DNA of 64,000 nt, from contig JBBMNZ010000001.1 of the NCBI GenBank assembly GCA_037954325.1, positions 23,766,258 to 23,830,257 on the forward strand, given 5' to 3'. The notes under the pieces were generated by a model. It was not told the origin of the DNA, made no database searches, and was given only the letters and a program-made list of their open reading frames with translations. Position 1 is the stretch's first letter. Every line of letters begins with the position of its first letter. This DNA is from Fistularia commersonii (Eukaryota; Chordata; Actinopteri; Syngnathiformes; Fistulariidae). Made by a program: the position numbers and the translations under genes. Of this stretch, positions 33,006 to 44,250 are shown piece by piece.

Positions 33006-33973
33006 AGAGGATTGTCAACCAAAATCCATTCAGGAATCTGGAGAAACGATTCCAGACGGCTCCCAGACGTGGGGGACATATGTTGCAAATGTTGTCAAAC
33101 CACTTCTGGACCAGAGACAACAATCCTTCCCTGGCTGTGGAGAATTCAAACCGGACAGTTTCCCAGTGGTCCAAGCTCCTCTTTTCAAATGAAAGTAAAT
33201 TTTGCAATTCCTTTGGAAATCAAGGTTCAAGATTCTGGAAGAAATGCAGAGGCACAGAATCCATGTTGCTGAAAGTCAAGTGGGAAGTTTCTACAATCTG
33301 TGATGGTTCGAGCTGCCATGTCATGTGCTGGCATTTTTCTGAAGTCCACAGTCAATGCAGCAATCTACCAGGGAATTTTCGAGAACATCATGCTTCCTTC
33401 TGCTAGAATTCATTTTCCAGCAGGACTTGGCACCCACCCACACTGCCAAAGGTACCAAAAGCAGGTTCAATGAACATGACATTACCGTGCTTTATTTGTC
33501 AGCCAGGGTGCCTGACCTGAACACGACAGGGAAAATATGGGGTGTTATCAAGAGAAAGATGAGACACCGCCCAGCAATGCTGATGACCCAAAGGCCGTAA
33601 TCAAAGCAACCTGGACTTCCATTACACCTGAGTAGTGCCACAGACTGATTGCCTCCACGCTGCGCCGCATCGATCTAATTCATGCATAAGAGGGTCCAAC
33701 TAAGTATTGAATGCATAGGAATGAACATACTTTTCAGAAACCTGACGTTTCTATTTGAAGTGTGACTTTATTTAGTGATCTTGTATATTTTAATTTTCTA
33801 AGATGCTGAATTTTGTTTTTTCATTCTTTGTGAGCCATAATAATCAAAATTTGGGGGAAATTAGGCTTTCTCTTTTTCGCTCCATGGATAATGGATCATT
33901 TTGTGAAATGAGTCACAAAAAATATTGAACTTTTTAGTGCATTTATAATTTTTTGTGAAGACACGCCAAATGT

Positions 33974-34957
33974 ATATGTCTTACATATCTGATATATACG
34001 TCTTCATAAAAACGTTTGCTTCCGAGTAGTGTAAATATAATCTCTTTTCAACGTTCTTCAAAAGCATACCTGTGCACGATGAGAAACGAAAGCGGTAATC
34101 AGAAAAGAAAGGCACGGAAATTTGATTCTTCAACCTCCCCCTAAAAAAAGGGCGGGGAGAGGAAGAAAAAAAAACAAAACCTGGGGTATTGGCTATACCT
34201 CAAAAAACCTCAGTTCTGGATCCTTTTGTGTAAATTGGTGTGTACTTTAGACAAAATATGATTAAGTGAAGCCTCAGCAGAGCTGAGAGTGCCCATTTTT
34301 TGTGTGAAAGTTGAATTCAATGTTGCTCCCAGCAAGTGTGCCTCCTTATTTCTACTGAGTGTCCTCTGAATCCAAGCCAAGTCTGTGGGGTTTACAATAA
34401 CATGAATCTTGGCCTTAATAACCCGCACAGGTCAGCACAAGCACTCACATCCTCCCTCCCGCTCCTTCTCCCAACCTATTTCTCAGCCTCTCCCCTCGGG
34501 GCATTAAAGCAGACAGCGGACCTTGGTTAGGTCATGGCCGACACAGACCTCATTTGTCACAGAGGATGAGCATCTATGAAGCTGGGTTGTTAATTATGAG
34601 TGTAAAATAGAGACTCGCAAGATGCAAGAAGGAGACGTGGGTGCACGCACACCCGGCGTGCATCTCCCCCGGTATTTCCATCACTTGCGATTGAGATCGT
34701 CAAGCGCGCGCACATTTGCACACAGCTGCACGTGACCGGCTAGATGCATGCAAGCCTGTGCGCCGAAGACGCCCTCGGTTTTTTTAAAATTTTTTTTTTT
34801 ATCGGAGGTTCTCATGTTTAGTGGAATAAGTGGAATCAAGCGGCGAAAAAATAGCCGTTCGAAGATGTTGTAGCAGCTGAAACCAAAGCTGACTGATGCA
34901 GCTCGTCTCCGCAGAGAGTGTCATAGCGATGGAGCAGCTAATGTGGGCAAGCCTTTT
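33974..34957. other. Unannotated non-coding stretch
   Basis: No coding similarity. A short ATATGTCTTACATAT patch lies at about 33972-33990. A CpG-containing patch at 34640-34770 (CACCCGGCGTGCATC, CAAGCGCGCGCAC) is set in AT-rich surroundings. Confidence 0.5.
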
Positions 34958-35365
34958 TGTCATTCATTATCTAGAACGCTCATCCCTAACCCATATTGAG
35001 GCATACAACTGTCCGCTCTTTCATTCAATCTCTTATTCACAGGTCATATAGAGACAAATAACCATTTTCTCTTTGATTCAGACGTATCGAGACACACATC
35101 AATTCACTTCAATTATTCCCACCTCATCTATAGTCGATTAAGCATTCACTTATTCACACATCATTTGCACATCTGGGCAATTTAGGATCTCCAATGAACA
35201 TTTTGCATGTTTTTGGATTGTTGGAACTGGAGGAAACCCACGCAGACATGGCGAGAGCATGTAGACTCCGCACAAAAAAGGCCCGCTTTGGGAGTTCAAC
35301 TAGGTCCCTTCTTGCTGTGAGGAGGAAGCGCGAACTACTGCAACACTGTGCCGTCTGTACAGATC
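34958..35365 (-). mobile_element. SINE-A copy, minus strand, expanded internal modules
   Basis: From the right, reversed: head CTGTGCCGTCTG and CTTCTTGCTGTGAGG, B-box region TTCAACTAGGTCCC, body CACGCAGACATGGCGAGAGC and GGCAATTTAGGATCTCCAAT. About four internal modules (CATTCACTTATTCACAC, TCAATTCACTTCAATTATTC, GAGACAAATAACCATTTTC, GGCATACAACTGTCC) make this one of the longer copies. The end module is mostly lost. Confidence 0.75.
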
Positions 35366-35612
35366 CTAAAACTGTCAATGTGATTGGTTGCTCCTGGTTC
35401 AGAAGGCTGACTGATATGCAAAGGAGGGATAATGTGCAATGAAAGTCAAATAACAGCTGAATAATTCTAAATATCCCACTTCACCTTCATCAGAAACGTA
35501 TGTGATGCATCAGGGTGCTCGACTCAAGGTGATTTATTGATTCTGATTTGAGGCTTATCGATCAGATGCACAAACACTGATGTCATGAAAGCTGTGTTAA
35601 TATACTGATGTT

Positions 35613-35760
35613 TCAGATAAGATGAAATTTTATTGATTGGGGAAATTCAAGTGTTGCAGCAGCAGAGGAAACGGTGCAGGAAATAGATGCGGCGTGCTGT
35701 GCTAGGACAAATAAAACGACAATATTTACAAGAACAACAGCACTTTTTACAGCAGGGATT
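35613..35760 (-). mobile_element. Retroposon 3' end fragment (GGGGATAAATAAAGT-type tail), diverged
   Basis: The plus strand reads AGATAAGATGAAATTTTATTG, then GGGGAAATTCAAGTGTTGC, AGCAGCAG and GTGCAGGAAATAGATG. This is the reverse of a common fish LINE/SINE 3' end in which a conserved CCCC-AATAAA block is followed by a simple repeat. It is related to the copies at 38305, 39307 and 51153. Confidence 0.5.
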
Positions 35761-36173
35761 TACCCATATCATTTGCATGGGCTAATTATGAAAAATGATT
35801 CACTGTTGAACATTAAATTCAAATGAGCCTATTTAGAAGAGCACATGCAATTATTATAATTTTACAATATCAGCAATACAAGAAATATGAAACACATATA
35901 GCGGCAGTCAGGTCACAGGGAGCTGCCCGGTTGAGTGACAGGAAGGCCCCATACAAAAGTTGCTACAGGCAAACAAGAGAAACGGGTGTCGTCGTGCGCG
36001 TCGACCCGCCAGGGAGTAAATATCCATGGCGGTGACGCGCCGGGGCGGCGGAGGCGTGCAGGCCGGTTATGGGAGAAGAGATGGGGCGTAAAGAGAAGAG
36101 GGCGCAATACTGAGAGGTGCTGAGGCGGTGAAATGAAGGGTTTGAACTGCTGATGTAAGCGGGGACACACTTT

Positions 36174-36179
<6 letters not shown>

Positions 36180-36220
<41 letters not shown>
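36180..36220. repeat. (CA)n microsatellite
   Basis: About 20 CA units, immediately after a short T run. Confidence 0.95.
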
Positions 36221-36222
<2 letters not shown>

Positions 36223-36789
36223 CACACACAACGCTGACGAGCTGTTTCCATCCCGCGAAAGTCATTCAGGGTTCAAATGAAAACGAATAACGGCGCCCGG
36301 ACATATTGGCTCTTCATCTAACTCTTCTTTTTTTTTCTTTTTTTATATTTTACTGTTGCTGTTGTGATCCAGCGTCTTCCTCCGTCTCTCAGCCCCCCCC
36401 CTCCCCCACAACTGATCCAATCTTAAAATATTAACAGCCACAATCTGCGCCCGAACGTCACAACAAACAATCCGAAGTTCATTCGCACCCGCAGCCGAAG
36501 CCAGCGGTGTGCAGATCTCGGTTGTTTGCCCCCACAGACTCCAGCATAAGGCCCAATTTACTGAGAAATATCAGGAGAAAGGTAAACACGTGGAATACAG
36601 AAGAAGCTGCCCACGAGTTTTCAATCGTATTTTGAATCCACCCAGAACAAGCCTCTTTGCTGGAGCGTGCAAAGAAAGACACGAGCTAGGTCGTAGCGTA
36701 GCGACAGTCGAGCGAGCGTAGTACGCCCCGTCGTTTGCATGGTTCATTGTTGCGTCATCCTGTTATAGCTCTTTTTTAAGTAAGTTAGC

Positions 36790-37190
36790 ACCCATTAAGG
36801 CTCCCAAAAAGTTAATAGTCCCAGTGCTAGTGGTGTGAAGAAGAGTTTAATAATTGCAGTCGATCTGAAGATGGAAATAACAGCTAAATGTGAGAGTCGT
36901 GCTTGAGTTACTGATCTGGCCAAGCACTTGATGTGGCTCTTGAAGTCAACCATTTTCACAATCCCGAAGAGCAAAGATGCGCTGAAGTTGCTGATGTTGC
37001 GGCTAAAGGAGTGACCTTGTCAAAAATAGAAAAGAAAAAGGAGAAAAAAGTAGGAAAGCGATTGCCAGTTGGGTGAGAGAAATTTTAGTGAGGGTCTCAG
37101 ATGCGAGAAGGATTTACTTTTATATGCTGATTTAGTGAGAAAAGCAAAAGAACTTCAGAAACACAGAAATAATTTAAGTTATCTTTAATT
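36790..37190 (+). pseudogene. pogo/Tigger-type transposase N-terminal relic
   Basis: Three frames together give IAVDLKMEITAKCESRA, VTDLAKHLMWLLKSTIFTI, PKSKDALK and, further on, CEKDLLLYADLVRKAKELQ. This matches, in order, the CENP-B-like DNA-binding region of pogo/Tigger (jerky-type) transposases: KLDII..HE.G..V.DLA, ST.ST.IL..KD.IK, and ICEKA..LY.DLV..AKE. The last block is open from about 37090 to 37186. The central DDE domain is absent and stops interrupt the rest. The order and spacing of three motifs make chance similarity unlikely. Confidence 0.65.
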
Positions 37191-37704
37191 CCTTTCTCTT
37201 TTTTTTGCCACATATGAACCCATAAAAAAGTTTCAAGTAGCACAGTACGTTTTTGGAGCTGGAGAACAAATCAATGGGATTTACATTGATTTCAAAGGGA
37301 AAAATGATTCGGTTTGCACATGCAAAGAACAGATTAAATTCAGGTTCTGCTGAATATGAATGCAGATGAAACAGGAAATGAAAGCTTTATTCCATTTTAA
37401 TTTGACTTAATCAAATCTGGAAAATTGTTTTTCCCCAATTATGCCTCCTGTCACAAAACACCTGAAGTATTTTAATATTCACAACAGAATAGAATAGAAC
37501 TTTATTAGTCCATAAAAAAATTATTTTAGCTCCAACATGAGATATATTCACTTGAAACATGATTTTATTGCTGTCAGAGTTACATAGTATGATGGCTACA
37601 GGTAATAAAGACCTTCTGTGATGTTCTGTGGTGCTCCTTGGTGGTCTCTTCAGTACAGCATATCAAAAGTGTTTGATTTTATTGCAAGTCTTTCTGTCTT
37701 TAAG
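37191..37704. other. Stretch between the two Tigger relics
   Basis: AT-rich and non-coding. At about 37487-37540 the run GAATAGAATAGAACTTTATT then AGTCC resembles the reversed tail of the retroposon family seen at 38305 and 39307. The remainder may be eroded transposon body. Confidence 0.4.
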
Positions 37705-38095
37705 GTGACGTAACCCAATTACCAACCAACAGATGAGCTCTAACAAAGCCAAAAAAAGAAAGCTGGTACAAAAACAAATCGTAAAAGCAGTTTTCCCGAT
37801 CAGTGTTGAAAAGGAAAAGCGATGCACTGACATAGCAGAGGCTCTGAAAATACAATGAAAACATTGCATGGTAGAAAAAATGCTGAAAGAATCTAGTTGT
37901 TTTTCACAAGTCTTTTCCAAATCCCTGTCCTCAGACAAGGTTGAGACTTAAAACTCGAAAAAGTTTAGTGTCGAGTAGATGCGAGCTGGCGTGAGATGAT
38001 AGTTTTATACAAGTCTTTAGATGTCAACCATCTGTACGATCCTTTGGAGCAAAGATGCTCTCAAGGCGGCTGATGTTGCTACAGGAGTGATTATG
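37705..38095 (+). pseudogene. Second pogo/Tigger-type N-terminal relic
   Basis: Opens MSSNKAKKRKLVQKQIVKA, then EKEKRCTDIAEALKI and, after a frameshift, MKTLHGRKNAER, the helix-turn-helix pattern of pogo-type transposases (CDIAK.L.I...TL..I.KNA..I). The last 100 bases (TGTACGATCC, AGCAAAGATGCTCTCAAGGC, TGATGTTGCTACAGGAGTGA) align at DNA level with 36950-37020, so the two relics share ancestry and lie as direct repeats. It is cut by the hAT element that starts at 38097. Confidence 0.6.
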
Positions 38096-38096
38096 T

Positions 38097-38913
38097 CAGG
38101 GGTCTGCAACCCGCGACTCCCTGTGGCTTTTGAAAAGAATGAATGTATATTTAATTAAAATGTATTTTAGTTAGTTCATTTTTAAAATGTCATTTGAAAT
38201 TTGAAGATTATGGCAAAAACGTGTTAAAGTATTTTTGTCGCTCTTAATAAGTGACTAAATGCACCAGTAGCAGGATGACAGCGCACAGAGAGGACACCAT
38301 TTTTAAGAATAAGAATAAGAATAAGAATCAGAATCAGAATCAGAATCAGAATAAGAATAAGAATAAGAACAACTTTATTTATCCCGAAAGAAATTGTTGT
38401 GCCAGAGTTTCAAGTAAAAGATAACAATAATAAATAATAGTAGGAAATTGTATAAACAGTAAAAAAAAAGGGGGGGGGAAATAAGAAATACAAATAAAAC
38501 TATAAAGTGTCAAGGTCAAGGCTATAAAGTGTTTTAAGGTCTTAAGTGCAAAGATTTGAAGATTGCTACCGGAGGATAATTTAAGTTTGGCTTTTTTTCA
38601 TAAATACAAGAAGCTTCAAATAGAAATTGAGTATATTGCTTAAAAGTAACTCTCAACCAAACTTTAATTTTTCAATATGTTAAGAAAGTTTTCCCTACAT
38701 GCAGAAAGTAATTGAAGTTGTTATTGAATTTGATTTAAAAAAAAAAATCCAACACATATTTTGTGAATACATAGCATAAAGGCAAAAAGGTAACGTTATA
38801 TGCCATGTTAATTCATGATAAATTTCAAAAGTGTTGTGTGGCTCACAGTGTTTTCTTTACTGTTGGGAAACGGGTTCGATGTCTCTTTGAGTGATAAAGG
38901 TTGTCGATCCCTG
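38097..38913. mobile_element. Non-autonomous hAT element
   Basis: The left end is CAGGGGTCTGCAACCCGCGA and the right end is the inverted match GGTTGTCGATCCCTG, preceded by GGTTCGATGTCTCTTTGAG. These are the termini of a widespread vertebrate Charlie-type hAT family. The flanking 8-mers (GATTATGT and AAGTTTGG) do not match well, so the target duplication has decayed or an edge is off by a few bases. No transposase remains. A retroposon has inserted inside. Confidence 0.78.
38305..38520 (-). mobile_element. Retroposon copy with (TTATTC)n tail, inside the hAT
   Basis: The plus strand begins with an imperfect (GAATAA/GAATCA)n array (38305-38369), then AACAACTTTATTTATCCCG, AAAGAAATTGTTGTGCC, AGAGTTTCAAGTAAAAG, and fades after the G run near 38470. 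Read on the minus strand, this is a retroposon 3' end, GGGATAAATAAAGTTGTT, followed by its simple-repeat tail. Related copies lie at 39307-39427 (plus) and 51153-51290 (minus). Confidence 0.7.
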
Positions 38914-39306
38914 AAGTTTGGAAAAAAGTACGTTTTTGCGTCTGAAGAACGGAACAGGATTTAAATTCATTTCAATGGGAAAATTATATCCCGTTCGCAA
39001 ACGGAAATGTTCATCAACAGTCAAAGAATGAATGACGTTTGTAGTCCGAAGTGCCTCTGTATTCACAAGTCAAATGTAGACATACTGTACAACCACTCAC
39101 TCTGTCAGATGTGAGACAAAACATTCACTCCCCGGCCTGCTGGCTTATTGGCCGGCTTATTAAAGGTCTGTCAGTTGCTCCTGTGACATCAAACACCTCA
39201 GATGTATTTTTATTCATTTTCAGTTTTGAAAATTTTAACTCTTAATGTCAGAAATATCTAAATATTTCATTAAATATTTATATTTTATATAATAAATCGT
39301 TAACAA
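38914..39306. other. Unannotated AT-rich stretch
   Basis: No coding similarity; AT-rich with ATTAAATATTTATATTTTAT near 39270. It ends at the retroposon fragment that follows. Confidence 0.5.
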
Positions 39307-39427
39307 GGCACAACAATTTCCTTCGGGATAAATAAAGTTGTTCTTGTTCTTATTCTTATTCTTATTCTTATTCTTATTCTTATTCTTATTCTTATTCTTA
39401 TTCTTATTCTTATTCTTATTCTTATTC
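39307..39427 (+). mobile_element. Retroposon 3' end with long (TTATTC)n array
   Basis: GGCACAACAATTTCCTTCGG then GATAAATAAAGTTGTTC, followed by about 14 near-perfect TTATTC units at 39341-39427. The body is severely 5'-truncated. The hexanucleotide array is the tail of the retroposon, and its minus-strand translation gives a meaningless Ile-Arg repeat frame. It is inverted relative to the copy 0.9 kb upstream. Confidence 0.8.
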
Positions 39428-40626
39428 CTGCGGGCTGGGTAAGAGGAATAATCTGGAGATGTACCATTTTACACCAGGAATAAAGAACTAACAATTGCCT
39501 CTCCAGTGCGGTGAGCTTCCGAAAATTGATTTATCATCGCCGAAATTTTAAAACGACTATGTCATTTCCCCTCTTTGATTGAATGCTCCCCTCCAACGGA
39601 TGCCGGGAGCCAACGCAACATTGCCAACCATTTGTATGCCACTTGCGCTCCGTGCAAACCATGCACGCCCTCCATGCGTTAACAAGGCTATTTTTCCAGG
39701 AACTGCACCGTATTCCTTTACATTTCCCAGACGGGAGGAGGGACCCCTCAAGGTTGAAAGTGTGTTTGCCGCCTTCTGTAATTGGTGTTTGTCTCCGGCG
39801 GGAGCTGTGACAGGACAGTGGCACCGCTTCAGTATTCCATTTTATTGTGCCTTATTTAAGGGAGGGGGGGCTCGGTTTAATAGTGAATTTGACACAATGG
39901 TGCCGCAAAGGAGTGTGTGTTTCATCTCAGATCAATTAACAATGGGACAGACAGAAAGATGGGGAGGTGTGTGCCCCTCTGAAACTGTGCATACATTTAT
40001 TCATAGCACACACGCACACACTCCCCAAAACACACCGCTCATGTAAATAATCTTAAGAGGTTCGATTGTTCTTTTCAGTGAATGTATCATGTTGTATACA
40101 GAAGCACGGGGGCAGGGAGCAGAATTAATAAAATATCAGGCACGAGTACCCAGGGGGGAGAGTGTTGCTGTTTCATTCATGAAACTGGCCTTATTTCTTT
40201 TTTTGCAGCCTGCCAGAGCAGAGAGCATTTTTGGAGAAAAGTTCAACACACTCTGCTTCGCCCAAATCCATTCCAGCATTGTTTTCAAGTTGTTAACACA
40301 TTCAGGGGAAAAAAAATAAATAACACAGCGGTTTGCCCGAAAAGGGCGACCTCACTCGGGTGGTGAATTTTTGGTCCGAATTTTAAGTAACCACAATTAG
40401 GTAACTGTACGATGGAACCAGAAAAACAAGAGAGTTCGTATTCTGTGTCGGTTTTCAATATTCTGTCATTTCTCATCTGCTAATCCTCAGTTTGTTTCCT
40501 GGTTCCTCTAAATCCACTGGCAAATAGCTCACTTTGCACTGCGAAGGATCAAGAGATACCGCTCAGAGCCGGGGAAAAGCCTGGTTTTTCGATATTTCCT
40601 AAAATGGCAGATTCTGCTCGTTTTAT

Positions 40627-40658
<32 letters not shown>

Positions 40659-43600
40659 GCGACGATCACCATCCGCTTATTTTGCAACGGTGTCGCGTCG
40701 CTTGTTTGCTTCTTCCGTTCCGAAATCCACGTCTTCCCTGCTTGTACTCCTGCGGGGGAGAAGAGATTAAAAGAAACTATAAATTTGGTTCAAGAGAAGC
40801 CTCGGATGCTGTCTGCGTTTTAATATTTTTCTTATTAATTCCATTTGTTCTAATTTTATGCAGACAGTTTTGGTGGTGTTTTAGATGTCACTTCCCTTCA
40901 TCCCCCGGAACTTAAAAAGCTATGCTGATTAAATGAACCACTTGAGGGTTTCAATAATCTACAAATCACAGCAGGACCACATTTGTTACACTATTTTGGA
41001 AATAAAAAGGCCTGCCCACTTTTTCCCCATGAATAATAATAATCGTTCGACGGGTGACTTTAAAACGCGGGAAAGGCCAACTTGTCACTCACAAGGACAC
41101 GAAACCGGACATGTGACTTGCGCTCGCTCGAGCGCACACACACATATTTACATATTTACCAACAACCTCACAGTGACCCGGAGAAGGTGTAAGAGCGTTT
41201 TTGCATGTGTGCTTGTATGTCACAAGCGCAAATGACGGACATGGAGTTGTCTAAAAGCCCTGCCGGGAGTCGCGAGAGCGCCCATCCGTGTGATGCTTTT
41301 AGTTTCCACTTCAAATATACACACAGAAACATAGACGTAGCACATTTTTACACATGACAAATTCTCCCACACACTCATATTTCCACATATCGCAAGCTCA
41401 TACGCGTACCATAACTGCAGGAGTGCACCCATTGCAGGCTATTTGTGTTGCCGTTACAATGCTGGGCATAATTTCACCCACCTTTCTTTTGGGTCAATTT
41501 TTCCTCTCCCGACTAGCCGGGGTTGATACGTTTATATTTTTGGGTCATGTGTAACGACGATTTTCTTCTTTGGTATTTTTTCATCTCAATCTAAACGGCT
41601 TTTTACAATGTGGGGATACGTTTACAACTAACTTTTCTACCAACAACATCCCTCCACGAGACAAATATGTTTATCTTTTCTGGCGGTGAATCGTGATGAG
41701 TCAGTATGCAGAAGTTTTTTGCTACAAAGGAAAATGGCAACTGAATGCCTTGAATTTCCAAAATAAGTGATGGTTTTGATTGATTGATTATATTTTTAGA
41801 TTGCAACACTTCATATTGTGCTTTCAACAAGCGCGACGATCGGCGTGCACGTGTGACCGACGGGTGACCTCGGGAGCTGTGATTGGCACATATTTGAAGC
41901 GTTTGGATGCTTTGACACGTAGTTGGATGTGTTTGTCGAGGATATGAGACGTGAATCTGTTAACACATCTGCGATGGGTTTCTTATCGCCCTGACAACAA
42001 CATAACAACCTCTCATTAGGAGAGAGGCCCTATTTCATGTCCAGTAATTACATTCAATGACGTGATTATGACACGATTGGACAAAGCCCAGATACATATC
42101 TACAGACCCATATTCATTAAATAAGAAGTATAGTTTGTTTATGTAAAAAGGAAAACAAACAACATGAGCTCTATTGACCTGCGGCAAACTGCTGTGTGCC
42201 GTAGTTTTACTCTTTTACGCTTCTGGGGAGGTTATCAATTGTATACACACATACACACTATTATGTTTGTTTGCATGAACGATGTGTTTTGAGTTTTGCA
42301 TATGTCCTGCCTGTTGTAGTTGTATGTTGTTTTTTTTTTTTCACTCCTCGCTGGCCGTCCGCCATTAAAAATGAATGACAACTTTATATACTGAGAGGCA
42401 ATTCACTCTGCCAGTCAACCGCGACATCGCTCAAATGAATGAGCCGCGTGTGCTCAGTGCGGGTGTGAGTGTGTGTTTCTGCGTTTGTGTTCGTGTGATG
42501 AGACAAGAGGATGTTGGGGTTATTGCCGGGTTAAACCAGTCTACTGTCAGGTCAACCAGAGTTCAGCAGAACAGGGGCCGAAGAGCAGCAGACAGCGGAG
42601 CCGCTCAGGTAGATGCGACGCAGCCGTCTAAACAGACTAGACCGCCGAGGGAGCATTCACCCGCAGAGACGGGAAGGTTAGACGGATTGCGGTAAAATCC
42701 TTTGGATTTTATAATCATTACTCCCCAGATCATTATGAGGACCTTCGGGAATTATGTGAGTCAGACCTCAGCCACAGACTCTCACTTCCCTAGTTCCTCG
42801 ATGGAGGGTTATTTTTTTTAATCTATTGAGAATTGTTGATTTAGGACAAATGTGAAGCACACCGGTTCGAATGGCATTGATTTAAAAGGGAGATGTTTTG
42901 ATGATGATGGTCATGATAGTAGATTTGAGCGAGCGGGGCGGAAGCCATATCAGACGGGAGATGAAAGTGTAACAGCCTGGCAATTTGGAACGATGTCAGT
43001 AAACCGAAAGACCGGTCGTGTTTTCCTGTTTTTAAATCATACCGGCTGCCGTTACCCTGCTCGTGGCCGCCCCCTCTGCTTGTTGCAGGACCAGTAGGAG
43101 TTCCACACAACAAACATGAACTGAGCCACGAGCCGGTCACAAAGTCACAACCGAGAGTTCCCGGCTTCTGTCCATCGGGCCCGGTCGGACAACACCAGGA
43201 AACGGATTGATACCCCGTAGCAGCTCCCTCCGCTCATTTCGGCAAATCTCAACAGTCTCTGTTGGACTTGCAGACGCTACCATTCTTTGGTTCTCTTTCA
43301 TAGACAGAATTTTGTTGATGAATGACAGTTTTTACTTTCAGTTCATTTCTGAAAGAATTATCATGAAATGGGCCCTTTGCCTTTTCCCGTAGACACGCGG
43401 CTAACCTGCCGTCTATGTCGAGTCAAAGACGGCCAGAAAGCAGGACTCCTCATTGTTGAGTGGCAGAAGCGCTCACACTCTTTTAAGCAAGATGCAGTTG
43501 AATACCCCAGGCAATGAATAATTAATGACAAGAGCAAAAAGAGTTTGGGCTTTTATAGCTTATTGTACCTGATATTGGCTGTTGCCACCTGATTGGAAGG

Positions 43601-44250
43601 ATGACTCATTGAGCCTCAGGTGACCCCAACTAGGATGAAGAAGGGGGCTGCCAAATTTTCCATTGATTTAGTTCGTACTTGTGCAGCTGCAAGGAAAAGT
43701 ATTTTCTCAAAGCTGTATGAGATTGTTTAGCTATTTTGTGTCCGTGATATTTTTCGGGACTCGAATCAATTGGCCACACAACACAGAAGGGATCCTGTTT
43801 TGGCACCGTATGCTCTCCGTGCACTATGTCATATTTGATCAGCTGTGTTGGACGCGGTTGTGAGGGACGGACGACCGCGGGGCTCAGATCACCTCGGCAG
43901 AAAGGAGGTGTGAAGAGACCGCCGGGAGGATATGGTGTGGGGGGATATAGGGCACAGGACAATGAAATATGCATCAGGGCTCTTGTAAAATTTTCATCCA
44001 GACTGTTGACTGGAGGTTGACCCCGCTGCGACCCAACACTTGGGGGAGTGAAAATATCCACAGGGAGAAGAGTGAGGGTGGCGGTGGGCGATGGAGCAGT
44101 GAAGAAACCGTGAGGGAAAGGGGGCGTAATGAGGCCGGCTCGGGGAGTAGACGGGTAATTTTATCTTTGAGTACGAGACCGTCTGAACCCTCCTTTTTTC
44201 CAGAAGCCATGCTGGGGAAATACGTCAGTTTCATATAACCTTTATTTTAC
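39428..44250. other. Transposon-poor non-coding block, first part
   Basis: I recognise no transposon here. The longest frame, 39579-40046 (+, 155 codons), has no known motif. Poly-A at 40634-40658. GC-mixed segments at 42530-42690 and 43830-44160 have open frames but no domain or splice signature. Short CA clusters lie at 41130-41150 and 42240-42260. Confidence 0.5.

Larger units (their letters stand above)
32412..33706 (+). pseudogene. Tc1 transposase, interrupted and catalytically dead
   Basis: The N-terminal helix-turn-helix begins at 32412 (MRKTADLPDVHKTIIDTL, KPQKVIAQGAGCTQ), then is cut by about 485 bases without homology. The catalytic half resumes near 33006 in shifting frames: WSKLLFSNESKF, FGNQG, MVRAAMSCAG, AAIYQGI, QQDLAPTHTAKGTKS, PDLNTTGKIWGVIKRKM, ATWTSITPE. 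The first catalytic Asp (normally SDES) is Asn (AAT, 33188-33190). The second Asp is kept (GAC, 33424-33426). The Glu of the normal IENLW is Gly (GGG, 33529-33531). The second-to-third spacing is exactly 34 residues, as in DD34E transposases. Two of three catalytic residues are lost, besides the frameshifts. Confidence 0.88.
32098..33973 (+). mobile_element. Tc1-type DNA transposon, near full length, inactive
   Basis: The 5' end follows TA and reads CAGGTACAGCTC. Subterminal blocks GATTCATTACAC, GAAATATTTCAAGCCTTTAT, ATCACGGCTTACGG and CACCTGCAAAGGTTTCCTGAG match a widespread vertebrate Tc1 family and are shared in part with the two MITEs. The 3' half mirrors them (TGAACATACTTTTCAGAAAC, GTGAGCCATAATAATC) and fades out near 33973. 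It encodes a broken transposase and is interrupted by foreign sequence at about 32521-33005. Confidence 0.88.
35366..36789. other. Non-coding stretch with a CpG-rich patch
   Basis: Contains a retroposon tail fragment and a CA array (separate entries). The segment 35985-36070 is CpG-dense (GTGCGCGTCGACCCGCC, GACGCGCCGGGGCGGCGG) and could be a small regulatory island. No exon or start-site evidence. CT-rich runs at 36320-36400. Confidence 0.45.

Noticed and set aside
39341..39427. Regularly repeated 6-bp units that might suggest an array of functional sites
   Set aside because: Simple hexanucleotide tail of a retroposon; not a CRISPR or minisatellite system.
39579..40046. 155-codon plus-strand open frame
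   Set aside because: No motif, and the end runs into CA-rich sequence; no transcript evidence.
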